DNA of 64,000 nt. It comes from Nereocystis luetkeana. Lineage: Eukaryota; Sar; Phaeophyceae; Laminariales; Laminariaceae. The translations under genes and the position numbers were made by a program. The notes under the pieces are model-generated. The model was given only the letters and a program-made list of their open reading frames with translations, made no database searches and was not told the origin of the DNA. Positions 35,286 through 45,300 of this stretch are shown piece by piece. The first letter of the stretch is position 1; each line of letters begins with the position of its first letter. The stretch lies in the NCBI GenBank assembly GCA_031213475.1, contig JARUPZ010000004.1, positions 1,931,001 through 1,995,000 on the forward strand, written 5' to 3'.

Positions 35286-36350
35286 TCAGTCCTTACCCGC
35301 ACACGCCGCAAAGTCCTTTCTGAACTCCGGCGACAAAGTTAGCTCGCTAGCGTCCGCGTAGCTCTGGTCACGTTCTTCTTGCTACCCCGCATTTCTCCAC
35401 TCGAGGTAGCCCCGATGTAGTACTTTCCAACTGACTCTCCAGCCACCAACTTTCATGATCTCGTCCACAGCCGTCCCGGCCAGGAATTTGCTGAGCGAGC
35501 CTCCCCCTCGAAAGGAGTGCATAGTAAAGTGTTTCGGCAGGTCTGCCATTCGCAGATAGCTTTACCGGTTCACCGTCATACGGGCCACGGAGAGAGAGAT
35601 GGCCCCGGCCACCTTCTGCCGTAGCAACGGGGAAGAGGTGCCCAGTCCTTTAGTCCCACCCAATCCGCTGTGCGGCTGAGATGCACGCCGTGACCGCCCG
35701 GAACGCCATGGAATACAAGGCGATATCTCGGGTCAGCAAAATACGCTCTGCCAGAGAGCTGGCCACCAGAGCGCGCAACCGCATGTCGCTTAGCAGATTT
35801 ATGAGTGTGTCGTCCAGCATCGGCGCCGCCTGATTGACCTGAATCCCGACCTGCTTCTGTTCCTCAGGTACGAAGGTAACGTACGAATCTACCACCGGGC
35901 TCGAGCACGGACTTCCTACCCGGCGGACGGGGTCCCATTCCTCTCCTTGCCCGCTTTCTTTCATCGCCATTTTCAGCTTCGACCCAAACCTTTTCGAATA
36001 GACTCGGCCACATACCGTTTAGCACACGAAGACCCCGTCAGGCACGCATCGTCGCCCGCGTGGCCCACATCGGTGCAAGACGCTTCATGCACCATCTTGA
36101 CGCCTTTCCCTTGCGTGTCGAAGAAGCAGAGGAAATTAAAGACATCGTCTAGGGCAGCTGTTTGCCAACCACGAGATCCCGTTGAAACAACGAGCACAAA
36201 CGCGTCAAACTCGTCTGCCACCCTGCTTTTTTGGACTTGCCCGGGGTGCCCCTCCATCGCCGCCAGTACTTGGCGTTGACGTGGTTGCGTCTTATCAACA
36301 TCCACCACCACAGGCACCCGCGCCGAATACCTCGGGGCCGGCAATGATCG
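35286..36350 (-). pseudogene. degraded tyrosine recombinase (Crypton/DIRS-like)
   Basis: Reading 3' to 5' on the plus strand, the product begins with a region including RQRQVLAAMEGHPGQVQKSR and LDDVFNFLCFFDTQGKG. It continues through KRYVAESIRKGLG, WDPVRRVGSPCSS and LAERILLTRDIALYSM, then FRAVTACISAAQRIGWD, GHLFPV, KHFTMHSFRGGGSLSKFLAG, AVDEIMKVGGW and KYYIGATSSGEMRGSKK, to a stop at 35286. The HSFR box followed by VDEIMKVGGW and the terminal Tyr in KYYIG are tyrosine-recombinase catalytic features. It is clearly broken. There is a frameshift near 35985. A deletion near 35700 joins the SMA and FRAV segments and removes the first catalytic Arg region. In-frame stops lie after GWD and before the SYLRMADLP segment, and frameshifts lie near 35590, 35430 and 35370. 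It sits inside copy 2 of the segmental duplication and is absent from copy 1. No reverse transcriptase is seen. Confidence 0.8.
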
Positions 36351-36655
36351 AACCGGGTGAGCGCCGCCTCTCCTAGTAGAAATTCATGTGTGCAACGTTT
36401 TCTTCCTGAAAAGTAGAGCAAAACGAAAACCGCACCAAGTCCCTGGTCGTTGCCGCCCCACTGAGAGGTAACCCACCCTAAAGAGGCTTCCGCCAGTGCC
36501 GTTCTGTTTGGAAGGGAACACCAAATTTAGGGGGACCGTAGGCCTCGAAGAGCATTTGAAGACGCGTGATCCAGCAAAATATATGCGCGCCACTATGTGA
36601 TGGCTGCCTGTCCCTGCGCGATAGTAGCCGAAACTTGGGCACCCGTTACCCTTTG

Positions 36656-37132
36656 TTACGGAAGTCTAAAGCCGAGGGCTCGTTCCTCGTCGTCCACAAA
36701 CCTGGTGAACCTTGACGGGATACGGTTGTGGCACACCGCTCCGGGAAATCGGGCGACGTCAAACGGGCCGGTACTCGACGGACCCCGGTATTCCCTTAGG
36801 AGAAGATCGTGAAGATCCCCTTCCATCGCGTAAGTACAACACCAACATGTCTCGAAGAGGGTGCACTTTAAGAATGATGTCGTGATAAAAGCCGACATGC
36901 CGGCGCACGAACCCCGGCACGAATTAGTTCCCATCCCCCCCCGCATCCCATATCGGAGCATCCCACGAAATACGCCGTAGGAGACCCTGCAAGGGGTCAC
37001 GAATGACATCCGCCACGGACGGCCATACTCCCGAGGCGGGCCGGGCTCCCGTGCGTGCACACTTGCGTTCGTTGGTATCCAAGGGGGGCGTGGGGAGAAG
37101 AACGGGCCGCACGTGTGCGTGGCGTCGATCAA
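36656..37132 (-). pseudogene. unrecognised open frame upstream of recombinase remnant
   Basis: A 158-codon minus-strand frame. Its C-terminal half reads as plausible protein (TYAMEGDLHDLLLREYRGPS, then FDVARFPGAVCHNRIPSRF and DDEERALGFRLP). The N-terminal half is Arg/Pro-rich and overlaps a plus-strand open frame. It lies on the same strand and about 300 bases upstream of the recombinase remnant, so it may be another part of that element. MEGDLHDLL faintly recalls a kinase hinge but no other kinase motif is present. Confidence 0.25.
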
Positions 37133-37191
37133 GGCGTCGGAGCCAACCGTCGGCGACCATCTACAGCGCGCCGTGGGGGGAAAAAGGTGAG

Positions 37192-37216
37192 GATACCCCT
37201 ATATATACGGGGTATC
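37192..37216. repeat. short hairpin
   Basis: GATACCCC (37192-37199) and GGGGTATC (37209-37216) pair perfectly across TATATATAC. It lies at the edge of the next tandem duplication. Confidence 0.8.
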
Positions 37217-37480
37217 ATATAGCGCCAAAGGACACCTCGCGAAACGCGCGTGTATCCATAATTGAGGTAATCGGATCAACCAGGGGCATAGCTCTGCCAC
37301 TCTGGTACGGAGTAAGTAAATATTTGCCAGCAAGCGTCGTATACGGAATGCTGTATCACACCATAAGCAGCCCCGCGAAGACACGCGTGGCAACCTTGGT
37401 GAGTTAATCGATTCAAATGAGGGACATAATTCTGCCCCCCTTGGTACAAAGTAAATATTTGTAAGCAAGCGTTAAAGCGA
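37211..37480 (+). repeat. ~137-bp tandem duplication
   Basis: Two diverged units, 37211-37347 and 37348-37480. Each has CGCGAAACGCGCGTG or CGCGAAGACACGCGTG, then GGGGCATAGCTCTGCC or GGGACATAATTCTGCC, then GTAAATATTTG and AAGCAAGCGT (GCAAGCGT in the first). Confidence 0.8.
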
Positions 37481-37559
37481 AGCTGTGTATCCAGGCGGGT
37501 CGTCGAGAAAATATGACGGATACCAGTGATCTCACAATAGCGTTCGTTAGGCAAGTCTC

Positions 37560-38790
37560 ACTCTCACTCTGAGCCTGCCATGAAATAGGGCGCACCACAG
37601 GTTGCTTGCCCACGTCCACATGTCTACGTGAGGTAGGTCCAGCGTTCTAAGAAGTTCACCGAGAGGTCACCTGGATGCCTTTGACCGCGGGTCCTCTATA
37701 CGCTAGCGCCTAGCGCTCGCTGAATTTAGAGCTCCCCTACCTCACGCCCTGGCTAGCTACGGCGATGAAGCTCGTTTTCAATCTTTCGAGCTCGTAGTTT
37801 AGTCCAGTTATTCGACACCTGTGAGGTATCTGAGGTGCAGTTGAAAGAGCCAACTGGGTGTGCGGTGGCCATGATGAGAAACGCGGCACCACGAACGGCT
37901 TACATTGTGTTGCGAGCTGTCAGCAGTAGTGTTGCAAACTATCCGGGCAACCTCTGTTGAAATTAGTGGCTTCTCCTTTGTCGGGTTCAGTTAAGTTTGA
38001 TTCCAGACACAAAACTGGGTTATCATGACAAAGGTTTGCCCTGGTGCGGTGGATTAGGTCACATAGGATACCCCCACCGCAACCGTTCCAACCATTGAAC
38101 CTGTGCGATAAACGTCGTGGACCCGAGCGCTATCGCACGGGTTTTAAACAACCGGCTCGTGCGCAAGCGATGTTTCACAGATCACCCACAATCTCGTGGC
38201 CTGGGCCGGACTGAGCCGGGCCATCCTTTCCAGCTTCAAAGTCCTGGTACATACTATCGATTTCTCACGCTTGCATTTGCCGGGCAGCGCCGGTGCTTTG
38301 TGCGATTGAAATCTCGCGGGCCGGGCCCGATTCAGCCGGTCTTGAGAATATTACGAGCGGGACCGGCCCGCCCGCCCCACCATCCGTGAGGGTTGTCACC
38401 CGTGGAGGCCCCTAGATATACCGATTGGCCATCTCATGTGCATTTCCGCAGAACTTGTGTCTAGTGCTACCATAGGTACACCCTGCTGTCAGCAGCTACC
38501 CCTTACTCGGTTGGGGAGAATAGGTACTGGTGATAGGGTAAACTGAGCACCCAAATGGTCTGAGGCTCTTCGTTTGAGGAACTCCGTGCCCCATCCAAAC
38601 ACTGATTTCGCCCGACCAAAAAGGTGCAAACCGATGATCAGTGCCAACGGCTAAGCATACCACGAAGAATACCCGGTATTGTTTTAATCACTAAGGGAGT
38701 TCGAACGATACTGGATGGAGGAACGCTACTCCTATTGCTCTACGCCTGTATTGGACATTTCGAAAGGCACATGGCAATCTAAACGGAGTT
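37560..38790 (+). repeat. segmental duplication flank, copy 2
   Basis: Paralogous to 3520-4760 in direct orientation (see the ordered landmarks there). The relative shift is about 34.0 kb here but about 30.2 kb for the genes. The ~3.8-kb difference equals extra sequence in copy 2 between 33.7 and 37.5 kb, including the recombinase element. Confidence 0.55.
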
Positions 38791-38814
38791 AACAACCCCA
38801 TACCGTCGGAATGC

Positions 38815-38985
38815 CAATCTTGTTTCGAAAAATGACGTTTTTGTGTATTTCCGACTTGGGATCCTTCATCGGGATGCAGTTTGAATTTTGCTAAAGCCAG
38901 TTTTCGGGGGAGGTGTGGAGATCCTCAAGCGAGGAGCTCGAGAAGAAATAGAGTGCCTCTATATCGCAGCACGCCCCCTGCACAT
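38815..38985 (+). repeat. dispersed repeat R3, copy a
   Basis: This matches 47775-47960: CCAATCTTGTTTCG followed by a run of A, ATGACGTTTTTGTGTA, CATCRGGATK and GAGATCCTCAAGCGAGGAG against GAGCTCCTTGAGTGGGGAG. No coding sequence. Confidence 0.65.
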
Positions 38986-39945
38986 GACCTAAACTGTAAA
39001 CGCCACGGGAACCAATGGGGGGGGGGATTACTATGTTAGCCCTCTAGCTGGCAGCACTCATACGCAACACGCCAACAAGTTACGCCACCTGAACTTGCGG
39101 CACCCACACAATAGCTATTTTGACATCCAAGTACTACAGCAAAGCCTTGTGGTCAGCGCGCAAATCTTTTGGAAAAGTTGGAAACGTCAGTTTGACAATT
39201 TCACGATGAGCACAATCTCATCCCAAACAAGCTGACAACCAGCTTTTGTCCACGATCGCACCATTCATTTTTGCCGCGTCCTTCTTATGTCTCAGACTTC
39301 ATATCTAGGGTATAAGGCGGAAATTAGGGTCGGTTTTGTACCCTCTGGCTTATGCCACTGTTCGGAAACACAATGAGGAAAAGACACCTATTAATTTGTT
39401 TTGAACGTAAATTTGTATTCTAATCTGGACACATCTACCAGGTATTGTTCTGAAGCTCAGAACAAAAAAGCAGTCGCTTCTCCATCGACACTTCCTTGCC
39501 CTCCCCACGTTGCGGGTGGAATGCCGATGGGCTTCGTTGACGATTGTTCCTGCCCTTTAGGGCTGGGCCTTCCTTTCCTCTTTTTTTTGACGTACCTTGT
39601 CGGCTTCGTTGCCTCGCCATCCAGAGGCGTGCGAGTGGATTTTGCAGAGCCGTAGCTTCGACCCATGTTCTAGTTCGTGGAACCGGGGTTTCCATTAGTT
39701 TCGCATTAAAATACATTTACAGCCCATATAGAGAGAGCTCGTCAAAGTGGGCTTGTGTTATGGTACTGCCTCGAATAAGGCTGGGGGCCCAGTAAATACC
39801 TGGGTTCAAGTATTGGGCCCGTATTTGGATTACTTGGGAAGGGTATCTGCGATGGAAAACCAGGGGTTTTCCCTGCGGGCACGATCTTGGCTTCCAGTCT
39901 CCGCGTGCACGAAAGGAATGAATCTGCTCTTAATATATGTTCTGG
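38986..39945. other. no gene seen
   Basis: A G9 run lies near 39018. Open frames overlap on both strands around 39400-39800 without a recognisable product. Confidence 0.45.
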
Positions 39946-39946
39946 A

Positions 39947-40445
39947 TCGGGAGCATACAGTTCATGAGGTCTAGGGTCAAGATGAGGCTAGCAGCTCAGG
40001 CACGAGCCTGTTCCAAGAATCGCCGTTTACGGTCCGCATCAGATGGAGTAGGATTACAGCACTTGCCTTCGATATGCAAATAATAGAAAACACAAGACCA
40101 ACCTCAAGTCTGGCCACGATCCAACCGAGTCGATACGTCCGCTCGCACGTGTTCCAGAGAGGTAAAGCGTCCTTCTGACGCTAGGGAGAAGGTCTCCCAG
40201 GTATGTAGATGGAAAACTGAACGCTTTGTGCCCAGGTCGATAGCGATGACCAAGGCAACAGGACCACCGAGAAGCAGGACAAGGAGGAACAAGGAGTAGA
40301 AGTAAGTGGCAATCCACAAATTGTGGGAGGGGCCGTAAATGACGCGGCCCCTGCTGATACAAACAAAACGCAAGTTGTCGTAACTCCTGAAACGGTCCAA
40401 AACCGTAACATCCCCCCTAGCATAATGCGAAGAACTGAGCAATAT
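39947..40445 (+). repeat. dispersed repeat R1, copy b
   Basis: Near-identical over long blocks to 44344-44820: AGCAGCTCAGGCACGAGCCT, GTCAGATGGAGTAGGATTAC (CATCAG here), AAGACCAACCTCAAGTCTGG, AGGTCGATAGCGATGACCAA and TGACGCGGCCCCTGCTGATA. The two copies also share the minus-strand open frame described separately. These are the youngest members of the family in the window. Confidence 0.9.
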
Positions 40446-40544
40446 GTTATAGCAATCTTCGACTATAACCAAGGGTAAAGAACTGCACGATTCTATAGAA
40501 AAATAATGTCCTCGGGAATATGCAAGAACACACCGATAAAGCAA
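40104..40544 (-). CDS. open frame within repeat R1, one hydrophobic segment
   Basis: A 146-codon minus-strand frame includes VLDRFRSYDNLRFV, a hydrophobic stretch (SLFLLVLLLGGPVALVIAID) and a tail LEHVRADVSTRLDRGQT. Copy c keeps a colinear frame (44506-44802) with DRFRSYDDLRFV, VALVIAIDLGTKQSV and LEHVRAHVSTRSDRGQT, but has a different middle because of small indels. Conservation may only reflect the recent origin of the copies. I do not recognise it. Confidence 0.2.
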   Translation of the reverse strand: MLYRCVLAYSRGHYFSIESCSSLPLVIVEDCYNILLSSSHYARGDVTVLDRFRSYDNLRFVCISRGRVIYGPSHNLWIATYFYSLFLLVLLLGGPVALVIAIDLGTKRSVFHLHTWETFSLASEGRFTSLEHVRADVSTRLDRGQT

Positions 40545-40989
40545 GGGCCATCACAGGGAAATCCCCGGTAAAATAAACTCACCCTTGCCTTCCCACTGCG
40601 CTTTTGACTGCCTGACCAATGTTTAATGATTTATAGTCTCCCTACCACACGTGTTCAACTGTGAATAAATACACTGCACTAACACCTAGGCTTAAACCGT
40701 CATTAATGCTTTCTCCGAACGGGTCAAAAGTCCATACCCGACTAAGCTATGCCCTCCCAAATATACATAAATTAAACGAAGAGGTCGCATTATCAACACA
40801 TCCATTTGCCCATGACGAGGCACAGAAGAAACAACCCCCATACAGCAAAAACACTAAACTGATCTACGCCAGACCGACTCACGGCTACAAGCAGAAATCA
40901 CTCAATCTCTCACAAAAACACCTATATCTTCGAACAGAACCAGATATATTCATGTCACGGCGAAAGCTCATTATCGCGTCAGGTCTGGA

Positions 40990-41250
40990 ACTGCTCCTCA
41001 CTTAAATACGAAATTAACATCCCATCAGGCACGGAAAAGTACGCTCCCTCTCAACCTAAACACACAAACATTTACGCAGTCACATCATACACCCAGAACC
41101 CCACAAGCACTACCAGGCACGGAAGAGTACGCCTCGTCGCAACCCAAGCCGCACATTCACACGGACTAGTCACAACATACATCCAGCGCCCCACTAGTCT
41201 ATACCGAACTGTCCACGCCCGACGGACCCACACCCTTTCATAGACACAAA
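40990..41250 (+). repeat. ~96-bp minisatellite, about 2.5 units
   Basis: CAGGCACGGAAAAGTACGC and CAGGCACGGAAGAGTACGC, each followed by CTCGTCGCAACCC- or CTCTCAACC-like sequence and an ACACATTCACA-, CATCATACA- or CAACATACA-type stretch. A third partial unit (CAGGGGCAGAAGAACTTCG) follows at about 41261. Confidence 0.7.
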
Positions 41251-41389
41251 ACAATGAAGTACAGGGGCAGAAGAACTTCGTCTCCTCGGCGAGCGCTCAG
41301 TATCGCTTCAGGTTTTCAACAACTCCACATAGCAGCTGGTCGACTCCTTCAAGGTCTGGTCGTTTGGCCGTACGATCAAGGCATCAGGG

Positions 41390-41830
41390 CGGTAGAGCAG
41401 GGAACGGACACGGCTTCCAAGCGAGCAAACGACGGACGAGCAAAACACTGGACGGAGAGAACCCCTATGCGTCGTAGCGAGGGAACGACACAACGGGCGG
41501 CGGACGAACAAGACACCGAAACGGGGTAACGCACGGCGTCGGAGCGAGGTAGTGGCGCAGCGAGCAACGGACGGGCAAGACACCGGAGCGAGAGAACGAA
41601 CGGCGTCGGAGCAAGGAAGCGGTGCAGCAAGCGGTGGAGAAGAAAGACACCGGGACATAAGAGCTGCGCACGGGCAAGGAAGGTAGAGAAGCAACGGCGC
41701 ACGGGAAGCGAGGGTATAGCGTACGCCAGGTAGAGAGAGGACGGCGAAGGAAAAAGCGATGGAACGGCGTAACGGTAAAGGGAGACAAGAAAGGAAACGG
41801 CGTACGCAAAAGCGAGGGTCCACCGAGTGT
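41390..41830 (+). repeat. ~69-bp GC-rich minisatellite
   Basis: Recurring GACACCGRRRCG, AACGCACGGCGTCGGAGCGAGG and GCAGCGAGC blocks at intervals of about 65-70 bases. Long open frames on the minus strand (41308-41859, 41376-41702, 41465-41809) exist in all three registers, as expected for repeat translation. Confidence 0.75.
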
Positions 41831-44343
41831 GATTCGTAATAATCGCTCCAGCTCTTCAATTACTCCATCTCGCGGCGGGTCAGCTCCACCCGATTCCGGT
41901 CGCTGTAGCCTATTCGCCAGTAGCGGCCTCTGTAATCTAACACCTAATTCTACGGTCTGAGATCGCTACCAAAAGCCTTTTCATAGAGCGATTCCTATTG
42001 GAAACAGGGGGAAGGCTGATCCGAGTGGGTGATATCTGAGCCGCTTGGTTGATCTCGGTGACTTCATGCCGTCGTAGGCTTCCGACAAACGCGTCGCCCT
42101 CCCCCCGTCAACGAGAATGGAAACGAAAAACGAAGCGAAGGGGAGGAAGAGAACTGGACAGCCTAACAGTCGAGTCCAAGCTGTAAGACACATGTCAGGG
42201 CAAGATTATCTTACCGCCCAAACATGAAGAGAACACAACAAAGCGGTAAGGAACAAAATAACTACGATGGACACGAACACACAGCGAACACGAGACGCGG
42301 GTAAACTGCCGGACACGTGCGACGGAGCACGGGTGTCAGTATAGGTCATAGCCAGCGCGGTCGGGTGCATGGGCATGCGGGTTTGCAACAAACAAACACA
42401 CAAACAAACGACCGACCGAACTATCCATTAAAGCGAGCAGAACAAAAAACAATATCAAACATAGGAGCAACCAAAACCGACGAACGACAAAGAACTAAAT
42501 TAAAACAGGCAGCAAGCCCCGTCGCAAAGGCTCGGACCTAGAGGGGCCTGGTTGCCGTCTGCGTTTAGCATCGCGACAGCAACAATGGACCCAATAGGTA
42601 CAGAACCGACCATTCTGATACTTCACCCCGTCTAACAAAAGTAACAAACGAGCATACAAACAAAACAAATAGACACAAGAAGAAACAAAACAAACGAAAA
42701 ACAGGTGTAAGCCCCGTGGCTAAGGCACAGACCTAGACGGGCCTGGTTGCCGTCTCCCTTCAGCATGGGAGGCAGAAACAACGGTCCCAATAGGCGCAGA
42801 GGTCCTAATAGGCGCAGACCCAACCAATCTGGGCACCCACTCTCTATCCGATAAATGAAACGATCACAACAAACACAAAACCAAAAAACAAAAGGTGCCG
42901 CGTTCGCAGCGACTCAGAGTAAGCATACGCGAATGTCAAGATAAGATATAGGACGAGAACGGCAGTGGAACACGGGACGTCAGCAAAATTGCAGCTTGTA
43001 AGCACATACATGTACGCGGTATACGAGAGTGTGCTAACCTCCTGCTGCCCGCACAGCATGCTGAAATCGGCGGGGCATACCAACAGAACATTTCAAATTG
43101 CCAGAGAAACCTTGCTGCTATCTCTCTGCCGGATGGAGACGACAACAGTGGTCCTCCCAGGCTCAGACAAACCCATATATTATGCATTCACCAACAAGGT
43201 GAGATAGGAAAATCATAATGCATCCGGCCGTTCCTGTCTCAACGCTCGCCCGTCGTTGCAAGAAACATGTTGCGATGACGGAACATAGAAAATATTAAAA
43301 ATATAGCACCGATAAAAGCGTGAAAATCAGTGCAACCAGCAGCAGAGTAGCATGATGAGATATACGCAGATATCAGCACCGATACAAGCGGGAAACACAG
43401 TGTAACTAGCAGAGGCAGAGGAAGATGGTAAGCGCGCCTCGCACCTGCAATGAATAGGCGGGTCGACAACTAATTATATTCCAGGTGGCAAGTGCATAAA
43501 CTGGATAGGCTCAGCAGCTATACGCCCACAAAATAAACGAAGTAAAATTGTAGACAGCATACTAACTGGCCGTGTAGGTAGGACAGGCACAGACCTCGTG
43601 GAAGTTCGTCTCTGTCTCCCACGACGGGTGAAGAGACAACACCACTCCCACGAGGCACATACCTATCCCTTCTATACTATATTGAACAAATACAGGTAGA
43701 AGAGGCACATACCCTGTGGAGGCTCGGATACCGTAACCACGTCCCCGCAAGGCGCAGACCCATCTCCAGTAAAACAGAACGCATGCCAGATAGTAGGTAG
43801 GATAGTCGCAGACCTTGAGGAGGCTCGGTTCAAGACCATAACCATGCCCACACAAGGCTCAGACCCATCACCAAAAAAAACAAAACGTATGCGAGATAGG
43901 GAGGATTTGTGCAGACCTCGTTGACGTTCACGGTTGTCTCCCACAACATAAAGTACAACACTCCCACGAGGTACAGAACCATGTCTTTCAATCGATCGCA
44001 AAAGAAACGCGTTCCACGAGGCACTCGCCTATCTCTCTTTTTCGATACCCGGATGGCATAAAAGTACAGCGCGACAACAAGAGGAAACGAAACATGACAA
44101 CAAAAAACAACAACGTACCAGGTGCCAGGTGCTAGGTACCCGGTTGTTATAGGCTTCGCGACGTATTTTCCGAGGATCACATTATCTCAATGCAATTTTC
44201 TGGCGTCACCCCAAAAGTGAGTCTCAACTCTTTTATCAGGTTTGTTTTTTTGGCCCACACTGTACTTGAGTATAAATGACAAGTTCTTCGTACATTGACT
44301 GTGGAAACCCGAGTTCGATTCTCGGACTGGACACCATGTTATA

Positions 44344-44820
44344 GATCGGGACCATACAGTTCACGAGGTATAGGGTCAGGATGAGGCTAGCAGCTCAGGC
44401 ACGAGCCTGTTCCAAGAATCGCCGTTTACGGTCCGCGTCAGATGGAGTAGGATTACAACACTTGCCTTCAATATTATGCAAATAATAGAAAACACAAGAC
44501 CAACCTCAAGTCTGGCCACGATCCGACCGAGTCGATACGTGCGCTCGCACGTGTTCCAGAGAGGTAGAGCGTGCTTCTGGCGCTAGGGAGAAGGTCTCCC
44601 AGGTATGTAGATGGTAAACTGATTGTTTTGTGCCCAGGTCGATAGCGATGACCAAGGCAACATGTAGGACTAACGAGAAGGAGGGCAAGGAGGTATAAGG
44701 AGTAGAAATGGCAATCCACAAATAAATTGTGGGAGGGGCCGTAAATGACGCGGCCCCTGCTGATACAAAACGCAAGTCGTCGTAACTCCTGAAACGGTCC
44801 AAAACTGTAACGTATTACGA
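44344..44820 (+). repeat. dispersed repeat R1, copy c
   Basis: A close relative of 39947-40445. It begins ATCGGGACCATACAGTTCAC against ATCGGGAGCATACAGTTCAT and ends at the ACGGTCCAAAACYGTAAC segment. Immediately left of it is a tRNA-like T-arm sequence (CGAGTTCGATTCTCGG), absent from copy b. Confidence 0.9.
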
Positions 44821-45149
44821 AGCAAACAACACACTTTAATAATAGTACAAAGGAGTATCGACGAACTTGTGCAGGAATGCAAAGTGTCCCGACCGCTGAA
44901 ATTAACTGCAGTGATCAAATATATATATTTCAATGTTTTCTGTCGCTGAAAACTACAACTGTTGTACAGCAGGATGTATGTCTGTATTAATAGGAGTCAT
45001 CCGAGCTTTGCTTGTTCTAAACACTTACCAGGGTACCAGGTACGTCATATTCAACACGCTCTACTATCAGTAGCACCAGTCCTACAACTACTGCTGTGCA
45101 AGTAGGCTATTGACAGTGAACGAGTACGAGATGATTTCATTCTGCCGAA

Positions 45150-45300
45150 AATCAACAAAACATTTATCCGGTTCTGCCGGTTTAAACCGTTTTCCAGTGT
45201 TTGTTTTGGGTGTTATCCGGTTTCAATCGGCATCCCGTAAACAGGTTTCAACCGGCAAAAAAAAAACGTTTTGTTTTTCAAAACCGACGTTTCGAGCAAT
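45150..45300. repeat. cluster of CCGGTTT/AAACCGG motifs
   Basis: ATCCGGTTCTGCCGGTTTAAACCG, ATCCGGTTTCAATCGGC, CAGGTTTCAACCGGC and TCAAAACCGACG recur within about 150 bases in both orientations. The central CGGTTTAAACCG is a perfect 12-base palindrome. Confidence 0.8.

Noticed and set aside
41308..41859. 183-codon minus-strand frame rich in Ser, Arg and Leu
   Set aside because: It lies in a 69-bp minisatellite that is open in three registers at once.
44253..44335. Possible tRNA ending in CCA (T-arm-like CGAGTTCGATTCTCGG then ACTGGACACCA)
   Set aside because: The T-arm hairpin is good, but no matching 5' acceptor strand, D-arm or anticodon arm is found at tRNA spacing. At most it is a relic.
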